Assembly: GCA_029959195.1 (NCBI GenBank)
Contig: CP114122.1
Location: 558,001 to 622,000 of the forward strand
Length of the DNA: 64,000 nt
From: Dictyophora rubrovolvata
Taxonomy: Eukaryota > Basidiomycota > Agaricomycetes > Phallales > Phallaceae
Direction of reading: 5' to 3'
The notes under the pieces were generated by a model that had not been told where the DNA came from, did not search any database, and saw only the letters and a program-made list of their open reading frames with translations. Below are positions 13,441-24,202 of the stretch, in pieces (within the stretch, counting starts at the first letter, position 1; each line of letters opens with the position of its first letter). Both the position numbers and the translations under genes were made by a program.

Positions 13441-13989
13441 CTAGTGATGTTCGCCATGCTTCATAGCAGCTATGTGGCCAGCCTTGGAATTAACATACTC
13501 ATAGCGAGATTTGCCCCATGAATATGTCCCTAAACCTGATAAAAACGACATCTTAGTTTCCGAGAAGTATACATGTACTTGGGAGTTGGGAGGTATTTAC
13601 CAATGAGAACGGGAACAATGAAATATGGAACATTTTGCGCAATGCGGCGGTATCCGTTGAAGATGTATCCCGTAAAGGCTCCTGCCATTGCACTCTGACG
13701 GAAAGGCGATTGTGCTGTTCTCAAACATTTAAAAGAGCACAGACATAATCATATATTTAAACAAACCGTAATGAATAATGCCTTTTTGCTTAGGACCTCC
13801 CATGTCACCCCACCAGCCTATCTAAAATTGTTCTATTCAGCATCTTCGGAATACTACAGCATGACGGATAAAAAATTTACGTAGTGCTTCGCTGTCATAA
13901 TAATGGCAATTAGCATTGCGTAAATGTCAGTTCTGAATTTGAAACATACGCTCCGGCATCCCGCTCCTCACAGCATTTGTAGGACGCAT
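13441..13989 (-). CDS. QCR8: Cytochrome bc1 complex subunit 8 (QCR8)
   Basis: Small subunit of mitochondrial complex III, which passes electrons from ubiquinol to cytochrome c. Read by eye as several exons: MRPTNAVRSGMPER at 13989; GWWGDMGGPKQKGIIHYG (about 13762-13820); SPFRQSAMAGAFTGYIFNGY and NVPYFIVPVLIG (about 13600-13710), the family's single membrane helix; and YSWGKSRYEYVNSKAGHIAA ending MKHGEHH at 13441. The GDMGGPKQKGI block followed by SPFRQ is diagnostic for fungal QCR8. The length is about that of the yeast protein. It starts 157 bases from the divergent OST4 gene, so the two probably share a promoter. Confidence 0.92.
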
Positions 13990-14146
13990 GGTAGCAAGTA
14001 AGTAGTAGAGTAGTGCTAAAGTTTTGTTTGTTTGTTCGAAACAAACAAAAGTTCCAGTGACGTGACACGCTGCCTCATTCCGAATTTCGAAAACAGTCGA
14101 GCGAGAACAGAAATAATCAAAACGTCGTTCGAAAAGCGTACTCAGC
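13990..14146. promoter_or_regulatory. Bidirectional promoter QCR8/OST4 with a 12-bp-arm palindrome
   Basis: The 157 bases between the two divergent start codons must hold both promoters. They contain a perfect inverted repeat, TTTTGTTTGTTT (14022-14033) and AAACAAACAAAA (14039-14050), around GTTCG, and a CRE-like TGACGTGA at 14058-14065. Forkhead-type factors are known to favour (A/T)AAACA(A/T)-like sites, so the arms could be paired binding sites; that is inference. Confidence 0.5.
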
Positions 14147-14284
14147 ATGATCTCACACGAAACTCTCTATTCCCTCGCCAACTCTTTAGGGGGTTTGGCC
14201 GTGCTTGCTGTTGTCGCTTACCATGTTGTTGCTGTGAATGAAAAACATTTGTCTCGGGAAGCTGCCAACGGTCATGACCAATAG
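14147..14284 (+). CDS. OST4: Oligosaccharyltransferase subunit OST4 (45 residues)
   Basis: A single-exon ORF of 45 codons plus stop, starting MISHETLYSLANSLGGLAVL and continuing AVVAYHVVAVNEKHL. It matches the OST4 minigene pattern: yeast begins MISDEQLNSLAITFG and human begins MITDVQLAIFANMLG, both with one membrane helix and a YH-x-V-AVN-like end. OST4 stabilises the catalytic STT3 subunit in the ER membrane complex for N-glycosylation. The spacing of MIS, L, LAN, LG, YH and VAVN fits the family closely. Divergent from QCR8. It is short enough to be dropped by most gene finders, so it could be missing from automatic annotations. Confidence 0.9.
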   Translation: MISHETLYSLANSLGGLAVLAVVAYHVVAVNEKHLSREAANGHDQ

Positions 14285-16669
14285 TAAGTCATTTTGTTAT
14301 TTGGTTTACAGTTTGACTCATTGCTGTGCTTTAAGGTATGCGGAATACATCGGTGGACACTTTGTGCCAATTGTCTGCCGCTATAGAACGTGTGGTGTCG
14401 TTTTCACCCATTATATCTTCCTTCGCAACGTGTTTATGTTGCTACCAGGCTCTCCTACTTTGTCATCAAATACTTTGTTGTTATTGTTTATTATATTCCC
14501 TTTTTTTTTCGTCAGAGTCATAACACTGCTCTCGAGTCATCCCCGCGTTACGGCTCCACCACTCCTATTGCCTTGAAACGACCTACGCTCAGAATTTTCA
14601 ACTTTGGCGTTTTTTGATGCAGTGCTTGAACGGATCTTGCGCCGTTTTTTGAGGTCATAGAAGATATGCGCAGAAAGACAACGTGCATCTGACAAGGTGC
14701 CCTGCTTAGAAAAAACAACGTATCCTCCACAGTGGTGAACATCGCATCGCCCGAAAAAAAACTTTTGATGTTCTGTACCTGTACGTGCTCTAAATCTTCA
14801 AAGCCAGATAAATATAATATTAAGGAATTTTGGCGCAATAGCTCCTCGCAATTTAACAAATTCAAATGTTTAAGTGAATAATAACAGAACCTTGACCTTC
14901 TAGTTGAACAGGATACGAAAATGTAATACTGGTGAAAGCATTTTCTTCCCATTGAACAAAGTAACCAGCTGTAATGGTGTTGTTTATGAATTGCTTACTC
15001 TCAAAGCTCACCAAAGTCCACGAGTCTGCCTGGCAATCGGGTATGGCGTGGCACTAGGTATACAGGTGGGCTCTACCGGGGTCCTGGCCGACACTATAAT
15101 TTAGCAACACCCGGAATCCTATGCCTACGGTGCTGAAACAAATTTCTACGAGTCATCATTCAATTATGTTCGTGACTCACACAGCTTATTAGATTTTCAC
15201 GTTTTTTGGCGTCGTTGCAGCACTAATTTTTGACGCCTCGGACCTTCACTTTGTTATTTGAGGTAGCGATATCTCACTATCTCATCGAAAAAAAAACCTG
15301 CAGTGCATTGATCCACGATATCTGAGGTCTAACCTTGCTTCCCTGTTCTCGCAATCAGGCGCGGTTTTGGCGACTTGGTAACCCGAAACCGTAAGATATT
15401 TGTCTTCCCACTTCGTCATACATCACCTGGTCATACATATTGTTTTCGTTAACGCTGCCGCGGATGCGGAAACGTTTTATCAACTGGTTGGATCACAGCC
15501 TCTCTTGTTTTTGAACCAGATATCTGGCTGGCCACTAGCTTCTTTTGGATTATAGTATGAAGTACATGGATCCGATTTTATGCCCGTACGCTGCCGGTAA
15601 ATCCCACTCATTTTGGAAGTTATGGTTATTCTTGCGGCATTTCTATGTACAACATATCCATTCATATCCACGCCATCTCGGCTCCGATACAATACGTTCA
15701 GGCTGGTGATGCACGCTGTGAGGCGTTGGGCCGATCCCAGTTTGGTCTCCTTGGCACCGTTGAGGCTTTACTACACTGCCTAAGCTTTATCTCCTATATT
15801 CCTTGCTGGTCCGGTTTCCTACTATTCCAGGATTTCGTCAACGCAACGCTATCGAAAAATTTTTCTGTTTGCCGCCTTGTTTCTTTCGGAATGAAATACA
15901 CCTTGGCACCTCCAGAGACCCAATATGTCCGCTCTGCCATACCCTGCCATGATTTTTCAATGGCTGTATCTGTATCGAAGCATGCTTTAAAACTGCTTGT
16001 TTTTGGCCCCAAACCCTCAATATCGTGGAATCTCCCAACGAGCGTATTCTGCACAAACAGCAAACTTATTCAGAAACCCTCCGCTTTCAATACTCCTTCC
16101 ATGTAAGATTTTTTCGTGTTTGGATTGTGGTCATGAACTGATACTCGTGATAGAGATGTGCAAATACGTCATGACATACATCAGCTACAGTTGTTGCCCG
16201 CATATACGTGGAGAAGAAATCCACATGCTTTCAGACTGCAACGACCGGAAGTGTTATTATAGCTCAATGCATTCCCATGGCCCGGACTGCGCCAGTTGCT
16301 ATCGTCCTCGATGCAGAGATAGTCGGTCCCGCGAGACAAGGCACGGATTCTGCAGCAGAAATTGTTCCCATTACCGTTAATCTTCCCCATAACATACACA
16401 TTCTACTCGTTTCCCCCTTCGACTTCTTCACTTAGTGATTGACCTATCTATCTTCAGGTCATATTCCCATTATTCCGCTAATACCCATAATTACCTGCTG
16501 GCTTCTCTATCCCCTTACAACATTATTCTGTTGAAAGTAATTTTGTCTTGATTAATACGTTAATATAGTTTGATGACCCTCGGCCGCTCTGGGCCTTGAT
16601 ATTAGTCACGGACGGTGAATTGCTTCCGCGTCAGTCTCAACCTCCTTAAACTACTACCAGAACATACGA
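14285..16669. other. Gene-poor stretch with decayed coding fragments
   Basis: 2.4 kb between OST4 and the ArfGAP gene. No complete gene was found. A minus-strand open run at 14548-14952 (134 codons) carries leucine-rich text such as LKHLNLLNCEELL and TPKLKILSVGRF, like an F-box/LRR protein remnant, but it has no F-box and no clear exon partner. A second protein-like fragment (15794-16063) is listed separately. The last 200 bases before 16670 serve as the ArfGAP promoter. Confidence 0.4.
15794..16063 (-). pseudogene. Orphan protein-like fragment, family not recognised
   Basis: An 89-codon minus-strand run contains VGRFHDIEGLGPKTSSFKAC, AIEKSWQGMAERTYWVSGGA and VALTKSWNSRKPDQQGI. Its aromatic and glycine-rich composition looks like real protein, not chance. 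I do not recognise the family. No continuing exons with good splice sites are seen on either side, so it may be a relic of a larger gene. The plus-strand frame over the same DNA (15645-16106) is judged its shadow. Confidence 0.3.
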
Positions 16670-18227
16670 ATGTCAAGCATAAGCAAAGCAACTGCTGATA
16701 AAAATCAGCGTATTTTATTAGATCTCATCAACAAACAGCCTGGAAATGGTGTGTAATCCTTTTCTCTCTTCCGACATTTGCGGTATCCAAATATGCAATA
16801 AGACACCTGTGCGGACTGCAAAGCAAAGGGACCACGATGGGCCTCTCATAATTTAGGTATTTTTCTATGGTATGTTATCTCACCTATTGAGAATTTGTCG
16901 TTTCTCAATTATATTCAGCGTTCATTGTGCAAGCATCCATCGTAAGATCGGAACACATATTACGAAAGTGTACGCTGCATCGCGGGTCATATATCTCTCG
17001 CTTGACCATATTTGTCTAATTCAATTTTTAATGAACAGGAAGAGTGTAACTATGGATTCTTGGTCAAAAGAACAGACTGAAGTATATCCATCTCCACAGC
17101 TTCTGCTAACAACTTGTCTGACGGAGGATCACTGAGGTTATGAAATCGATCGGAAACATGGCTTCAAATAGCAAATACAACCCAAATGAGTCGCGCCACT
17201 CGCCCCCAGCAAATCGTGAGGGTTCAGAGAGAGATAGCGAAATGGAGAAGTACATCCGATGTATGAGTCTCTTTTCTTTTCTTTTAGTGTCAAATCACTT
17301 TAAAATCCGTCCTTTGAAGCTAAATATGAATTCAAACGATTCATGGCGAAACCGCAAGCCCAGTTATCTGCGGAAAAAGCAAGTCCAACAGGTCGTAAAC
17401 CTTCACCAATCCCACCCCCTCCTCCGACAAATCAATCTGCCCAAGCGCAAGCACAGCCTGGGCTTTCGTCTCCTTCTCAACCAACACCAGTATCACATCC
17501 ATCCATCACATCCACCGAACCAACTAACTCTGTCTGGAATGACTTAATATCTTTGTCAAATCAATCGGCTCAACAGCCAACCCCATCGAATGCAAGTCAT
17601 TACGACGGCCTTCATACAAGTAATACTTCCCAAGTCACTAGTGCCATAACTACCAATCCGGGTGTATCATCTTTTCAAATGTCAAACCCGAACGGAAACT
17701 CTGTGGGAACCGCCTTTGCATTACCTCCTAGTACCTCTACCAGCATTTTATCATCACAACCTACACAACACCCATCTCAAGGATTCTTGTCGTCACAACC
17801 CACACAACACTTGACTCAAGGATTGAATTTTGCTTCCCCCATGGGAGGACAATCGGCACCTTTCGCACAACAAAGTGCATTCGTTGGTTCTAATCCGTTT
17901 GCTCAACCAGCGTCAGCTGCTGGACTATCCTCCATTCAACATACTTCGCCGTACCCACAGCAGATGTTGTTACAAACGCAAGGACATCCTAGTTCTGTAG
18001 GAACGGCTCATAGTCCGGTGCCAGGAGTTTTCCAACCATATCATTACCAACAAGGACCCATTCTTAATCAGGCTTACTTAAATGCTCCCCAAGGCTTCAC
18101 ACCTCCATCCAACTTGCAGCAGCAGCCATTCTCCGGACAAACCATGAATGACGCGGCTTACTTGCAATGGCAGCAATCGCAGGCCGGTTTTTCGTCTCCG
18201 CCACAGTACAATCAATGGACTTCGTGA
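16670..18227 (+). CDS. ArfGAP of the AGE2/SMAP type
   Basis: GTPase-activating protein for Arf, acting in vesicle transport at the Golgi and endosomes. The first exon gives MSSISKATADKNQRILLDLI up to QPGN; after an intron comes DTCADCKAKGPRWASHNLG, then IFLCVHCASIHRKIGTHIT, which together form the C-x2-C-x16-C-x2-C zinc finger of ArfGAP with the arginine finger in the HRKIGTHI stretch. Later exons add a basic linker and a long C-terminal tail rich in Q, S, P and N (about 17343-18227), with a near-repeat LSSQPTQHPSQGF / LSSQPTQHLTQGL near 17750-17825. Domain order and size fit fungal Age2. Start chosen as the ATG that opens the conserved NQRIL...L helix. Confidence 0.85.
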
Positions 18228-18508
18228 ATCGAATGCATCGTACAATTACACAGCTATGTATCAAGTGCACTATATCGTAGTATTCTTAATTTATTTTTGA
18301 ATACGCTCATCGCTTAATAATAACACCGCGGTTTAAACACCCAAGAGAGATCCGTAAAAATACATCATCAACAATATCGACACCAACCCAATACATCTGG
18401 GATGCACTACCTAAACGCAGTCCTTATCTGAAAAGCGAAGTCCGATAAACGAGGCCATCGTCCATGATGTATCATATGGATAGCATATATCTATCCGTCA
18501 AAACCGTG

Positions 18509-19477
18509 TTAAGCGGCGAAATTGCGCCAGTTCTTATACTCCAATATCCAAGTCCCCCACAGATCGACATTATGATTAACAGTCTCTAACCAATCACTAC
18601 CATCAAAGCAACTCTCTGTCCCGACAAGAAGTCTTCGGTCACTAATACAGGACAATTGTTTCCAAATTGAATTTTTTTTAGTCCGATCACAGCCTTCTTG
18701 TTCGTCGTTAATGTGAATGATGAGGTATGCCAAGGATCTAGATTGCAATAGTATTGAGACAGTTGAGATAAGCAAATCGTCCAGCCGCTCGTCTCCATCG
18801 TAGGGAAACGCGCAATAGGTTAGGCAGGGGAGGAGGGCAACAGCAGCGGCAGTTTCTGCAGTCGGTCGGTCGATCCCAAAATATAGAAATCTGACGTGGT
18901 GAAATAGCGGTGATGACCATGAAACGTCTTCAAGATATCCTAGCAGCATGATCTCCACAGGGCAATGACGAAATTCAGCGTCATACTGCGACGCATAGTC
19001 AAAGAGGGGGTTGTCTATTGGTGAAGTGATTCCCAAGTCTGGGAGGGGAATGAGTGATAATGGATAAGCGGCAAGTCGTTTTACATTAGTGCACGCGAGG
19101 ATAATATCCATTCCGTATTTCCCGTTGATGAAAAGATTTTGTACGTGTTGGGCAAAAAACGATCTCGGTTTTGAGTTGAAAGGGACGCGGAAAAGATCGA
19201 TGGAATGGGATGTCCGAAGGACGACAGTATGGTAGAGTATGTGTTCTACCCAGGCATGAACCTGCCTTGAAACCAGTATAAGAGCGATTGCGGTTTTAGG
19301 ACACATCATTGCTGCCTGTTCAAGGATTATCCGGACAAGATCTTGAGGAAGGTCAGAAAGATAAATTCGTCTGCTCCGATATTTCTTTGCGGGACTGGGA
19401 TGGTGTTTCTTGGAATAAATCAGGGTTTGCAATGTTTCTCCCCTTTTTCGTTGGGATATATGAGATAAGGAAGTCAT
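18509..19477 (-). CDS. F-box-like domain protein
   Basis: A single-exon gene of 322 codons. After a basic N-terminus it has RIYLSDLPQDLVRIILEQAA and LILVSRQVHAWVEHILYHTV, the usual layout of the F-box-like domain in basidiomycete proteins (residues about 40-90). The rest is hydrophobic and leucine-rich with no clear catalytic motif. Such proteins are thought to bring targets to SCF ubiquitin ligases through Skp1; the target is unknown. Convergent with the ArfGAP gene. These families are large and variable in Agaricomycetes. Confidence 0.75.
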   Translation of the reverse strand: MTSLSHISQRKRGETLQTLIYSKKHHPSPAKKYRSRRIYLSDLPQDLVRIILEQAAMMCPKTAIALILVSRQVHAWVEHILYHTVVLRTSHSIDLFRVPFNSKPRSFFAQHVQNLFINGKYGMDIILACTNVKRLAAYPLSLIPLPDLGITSPIDNPLFDYASQYDAEFRHCPVEIMLLGYLEDVSWSSPLFHHVRFLYFGIDRPTAETAAAVALLPCLTYCAFPYDGDERLDDLLISTVSILLQSRSLAYLIIHINDEQEGCDRTKKNSIWKQLSCISDRRLLVGTESCFDGSDWLETVNHNVDLWGTWILEYKNWRNFAA

Positions 19478-20679
19478 AATGGGTTGTGGGAATGAAGGGG
19501 GAGTGTTAGAATGTTAGTGGGTTTCGAAAAAATAAACATAATTGACAGTGCATTTAAACGGGTCGAAAGGGATAGTAACGCCCGAATACCCGGATGGTCC
19601 CGTGAGAGGTGGTAGGAGTAGATATGACTCTTATATTGTGATTCACCTGTGTTTCCCAATGCAAAAAAAATAAAAATTCATCTTGTATAGTCTTCCCTCT
19701 AGGAAATTGCACCGGACGGAGGTGCCTTGCATTTTTGAGAACGCGGGTGATAATCCTTCCTGCACAGCCACCACACAGCTATCACTGAGGCTGTGCAACG
19801 CTTATCGGCACAATTAATTAAAACCAGCATCCCGTCGCTACAACTAAGTAAGGAAGTAAATCATTTCTCGGGACCCGAGTTACTGAAACGATCACGAAGC
19901 CTACCTAAGTAGCATCGATCAGTAGTAAAACGAAATATCTAGAGAGGCTTGACCAATTTCACCTCACGAGATAAAACCGTGGCATCTCCGTCAGGATCAG
20001 CAAATAATTCGAAACCTGGGAACGGCGGTTTGAACTGTTTAGTTGACTTTCGGTCCGAATCGACTTTCTGTTGCGCGCCATCCTGATGTTTATCCGTTCC
20101 GTTTACTGTAAATTCTTCTCACTCCCAGAATTCACGTGTTGTGCAGCGAACGTCATTTCTATGAAGGTCGAGAATAAAACGTTGTCAGTAAATGGAAGCC
20201 GAATAGAACCTCAAGCTGAGGGCCATGACAATGATGACATGTGTTTCACCAGGACGCCGGATTATTGACAATCTGAGCGGATGAGGTATTGGAATTATTC
20301 ACGGAAGCCAATGGAAGGTGCTAATCATTCAAATGATATGAACCTTTAAAAGCCTTCAAAAAATTCGGCACCATTGAACTACATATGTTGTAACAATTTG
20401 CACTGTTACCCCTGGATAGCATGTAATCCGATGTTCGCTGGCAATCGGAGTCTGGTGGTGACTGATAATCGCAGTCCGTAACGCGTAATGCTTCGTGAGC
20501 CAAAAATAGAATCAATTCAAGACAATACTAAATGCATAAAACGTAGGAAAACAGTCGGTTATAGCAGTGACCGAGACGTGACATCGCGCCCAGTCACACT
20601 CTTATTCGGATATAGAATCGGCGGAATAACTTATATACCGGATTGATAAATATGCGAATATCACATATTTTATTGTATT
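19478..20679. other. Intergenic stretch, nothing recognised
   Basis: 1.2 kb between the start of the F-box gene and the end of the glutaminase gene. Open frames are short (under 70 codons) and without homology I recognise. It contains the F-box gene promoter, on the opposite strand, and the 3' flank of the glutaminase gene. Confidence 0.4.
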
Positions 20680-23600
20680 TTACACAACTAGCAAAGCGAG
20701 ATGACCGCCAACCACGGGTCTTCAAGACAGTTTGATTAATGAAAGCATTATACCATTTAAGAAGCACATACCGGGCTTGGAACCCTTGCACCACCGCGTC
20801 AGTGGCTTGATACCAATCGCTCAACGGAACACTGTTCACACCGCTTGCCAAGTACGCCCGAAGTCGAGTAATGAGGAGATCTCGAGTTACGTTACTAGTT
20901 GCAATTGCAGCTGTAAACATTTGCCAATCTTGTGAGCGGAGGATATTGTGAGCGGAGTGGCTTTGCAATATTTATTTATATACGTACCTGACTTGGTATA
21001 AGTATGACGAGTATCAAGAGGAACTCCGAACTCCACTAATATGCAAAGGCTTTCATTATGGTAATCACAAATTAGGCAGGGTGAGCTCACGTGCTACAGT
21101 TTGGTACCAGGCTGATTCTAATTGACAGCTAATTGACAGTCATGTTCATCAACATAGAAGAACAGAAGACGCGTACGCATTTCGAAAACATTTTGGCTGA
21201 AAACACCGGTGCCCAGTAGTTTGTCTCCCAATAAGTTGTAAGACAATCCCCAGCTAGTTGTGTTACCATAGTTAAGCTCCAAATGTTCCAATCCATCGGT
21301 CGGCGAAGTAGCTGTAGCAAAAGCTTCGATTTGTGGTGCATATGACGTAGCGATCGCCTGACAATGGTGCCCAGGATGAGGAACGAGGGTTCCGAATGAA
21401 CATGATGCAAATATTAATGACATACGCTGTAATTCGCTTCCGCACTATGATTCCCAAGCAGTCCTTCGATGACTGACATGGCTTTGATACCAATGGTTCC
21501 CTTGATGGCAAGATTTGTCTGGTTCGGTAATGTTCCAGCAAAGTCATCTGTCGATAGTCTATGCGGATCTTAAGCGTTCAGTCGAATGCTTCTTCAAACC
21601 AGTCAACTTAACTGGTTAGCGGGAACGAGAGAATCGGCGATAAGGAATTGGGCCCATTGGTCCAAAAGGCTGGGCTATAACGCAAATTGGTACGCACTCA
21701 TACGGGAACACCAAATCAAATACATAGGTTGTGATCAAACTTTGGTCTTTGCTCTTTTGGGTGTAACTGAGGGTCATGATAAGCATGTTTCCACTCTCTG
21801 TTTCAAAATCATAGAAGTAAGCCCACTCATTTACAGCATTTTCATCATGGATACAAACCTTCTACAGGCATTGCCTCATCTAAACCATCATTGTGACCTA
21901 AAGCCTTTGGATAATTTGACCCTAGCCTGGCTAAGCACCATTGCAAGGTAAAAAAAGGATATTTTGCCTACCCATATCATGAATGCTCCATTTGTTGGGA
22001 TATAGCCCACTTGCTTGATACTTGAACAAGGGCTCCAGGAGATACTTGCCTAGCACTGGATTCAAATACAAAAATAGAGGCCAAGAAGGGAATATCACGT
22101 CCCTAGATTAGAACGAGATTAATGTTGGGGAACGCGATATGAGACATTAAAAGCGAACACTGTATTGACGTTTCCATCGGATGAGATTTCTGCGTAGAGC
22201 CAACTGTTAATTATATACGCTCATGCAAAAGAAACTAGACGTACCTTTCAAAAAGCCCATAACGTCGGAAGCATTCAGGTCCTCCCCTATAGTCCATTCA
22301 CACGCGCCCAGAGCCTGCCTTACAGATAGTTCAACAATTGCTTCATAATCGCTGGAGATCTTGAGAGCATCAGTTGATATCTTTTCATCAAGAGAATTGG
22401 CACTTGTCAAAGCGGTCGAATACGATGGCAGGAAATCCTCAATCTAGAAAGAATCAACTACCAACGTAACAATCAAATTGATCAGACGTACGACTGCCGC
22501 AGCAGTTTTGTATTTGGTCTTCCAGTAAGCCGTCCGATTCTGTATGCCGTCGATAGTGATGTACTCTACGAGTGGGTCCCGGACGTGTCCAATGGTAAAC
22601 ACAACCGTGTTCTCATGGGTCATTTCGCGGGCCAAGGTGGGACCGATCTTGCTCGAGGACTCCAGCTTGTTGTGGGATAAACTTGATGAGATATTACCAA
22701 AATCTCTGGCAAACCCGAAAACCGGCCAATCGTCATCAATGGCCCGGAAGTTCGAATCTTGCGTATTGAGTAGAGATCCAGACGAAGCGAATTGGTTTCG
22801 GACAACGATATCCTGTCCAGATTGAAAAGTGGTTGCCACCTATATTACCAGACATATCACGAGAATGAAATGCTTAAAGACGGCTATATACATACATCAC
22901 TTGTCGAGTAAAATGCTGAACCATCTAATCAGATATTAGTAAAAAAAAAGCAACGTCATAAAACTCGGAAAAGCCTACATTGGGTACGGTCAGATACCTC
23001 CCCAAAGACCGTCTGGTCCTCCAGCTGAACTTGGTGGGTAATTATCCCATTCACAGAGGTCGTACTCCAATTTGCAGTCAAAGAAAGATCACCTGAGACC
23101 CATTCTGCACTAATATCGGTGTAGACTTGAACATGGTGGGAATTACCATCCGAGGACTGGACTGTGACGGAGAAGTATGAGAAGGGCAGCGATTGTTTGA
23201 CCAAGTCAGAAGGCTTAGAAGAATTTAGGTTTATGTTGAATTTATGGTACGGGAATTATGAAATATTTACTTCTACAGGACTAAGGAAGTTAGCAGTGAC
23301 GTCGACTGGCCCAGCGGATAGAACGAAAGTGCTTTGGGTAGAAGTATACTATGAAATAAAGTCATGACGAGTAGGGTATATTCTTAAGTTATTCTCACTG
23401 TGAAATTCTTTTGAGTTGCTTTCAAAACATTACTCTGTAATCCACCAGGTGCACCGAGGAAAGTGTAGGGCGTTCCGTCCACAAGAACCAAACCAGCCCA
23501 ACCCAGCGTCTGTAGTAAAATGAATAAGAGAAAAATAGGATTTAAGTCAAATTACCATTCCAGTCCAAAAACTAGGCCAAACGTCATTCAAAGCCTGCCC

Positions 23601-23753
23601 AGAGCCTTGTTGAAGCCATGCAGACAAGTAAGGTGATCGGACTGCCAGAGGGACGGCTGGAGGGTTCAAAGGTGTTGCAGTCCATGTCACCGCCGCATTC
23701 GCTAGCGAAATAAGAATTGACAGAATATGGAAGAAGTAGAATCTCGTGTGCAT
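20680..23753 (-). CDS. GtaA-type glutaminase family protein, secreted
   Basis: The start MHTRFYFFHILSILISLANA is a signal peptide, followed by WTATPLNPPAVPLAVRSPYL, SAWLQQGSGQALNDVWPSFW and TGMVI, the hallmark N-terminus of the fungal GtaA family. Many short exons follow, including DDWPVFGFARDFGNISS and EAIVELSVRQALGACEWTIG. The C-terminus reads DWQMFTAAIATSNVTRDLLI, then SDWYQATDAVVQGFQAR, and splices to PVVGGHLALLVV before a stop at 20680; that intron makes the usual family ending. Characterised members convert glutamine to glutamate and ammonia outside the cell or at the wall. All parts I could place are in frame; middle exon borders are approximate. Confidence 0.87.
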
Positions 23754-24202
23754 TTGTTAACCAGTGTTGCTCCACCGACGGGGCCTAATCCCATATCCTT
23801 TTTTTATACTTTCCATCACAACTGACTCCATGTGAGAGTCATTTCAGAGGCAGCAGGTGACCAAGGTTCTAATAATTTAAGAAACGACTAGAAGTAGGAA
23901 GAAGTTTATAACAGATGTTGCTCAGTTGTCATGCTGGCGGATAGCATATGAACCACTCACTGATCATTTGCTGCCGAGCATTGGGCTGTGTTATAACCAC
24001 TAAAAATATACACAATCGAAATAAGTTGCGATCCGAGATTCATACACAGGACGGACTAATAAGATCGATTAATTGGTCATAAATACCTTTATTATGTCTA
24101 TAATATAAAGGAGTAATCTCTACGTGAGACTCCGGCTAATGGGTATCGAGTATAGTATATATATATCGAGGATCGAAGGCACATTCTTCCGCGACCAATT
24201 TT
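23754..24202. other. Intergenic region upstream of the glutaminase gene
   Basis: 449 bases between two minus-strand genes: the glutaminase promoter and the 3' flank of the transporter. A TATA-like run, TTTTTTTATAC, lies on the plus strand near 23800. No gene seen. Confidence 0.4.

Noticed and set aside
14548-14952. F-box/LRR gene on the minus strand
   Set aside because: Leucine-rich but with no F-box, no partner exons and no clear start. Kept only as a possible remnant within the gene-poor stretch.
15645-16106. A 153-codon plus-strand open frame
   Set aside because: It overlaps the more protein-like minus-strand fragment and reads as its shadow, with cysteine- and serine-rich text of no known family.
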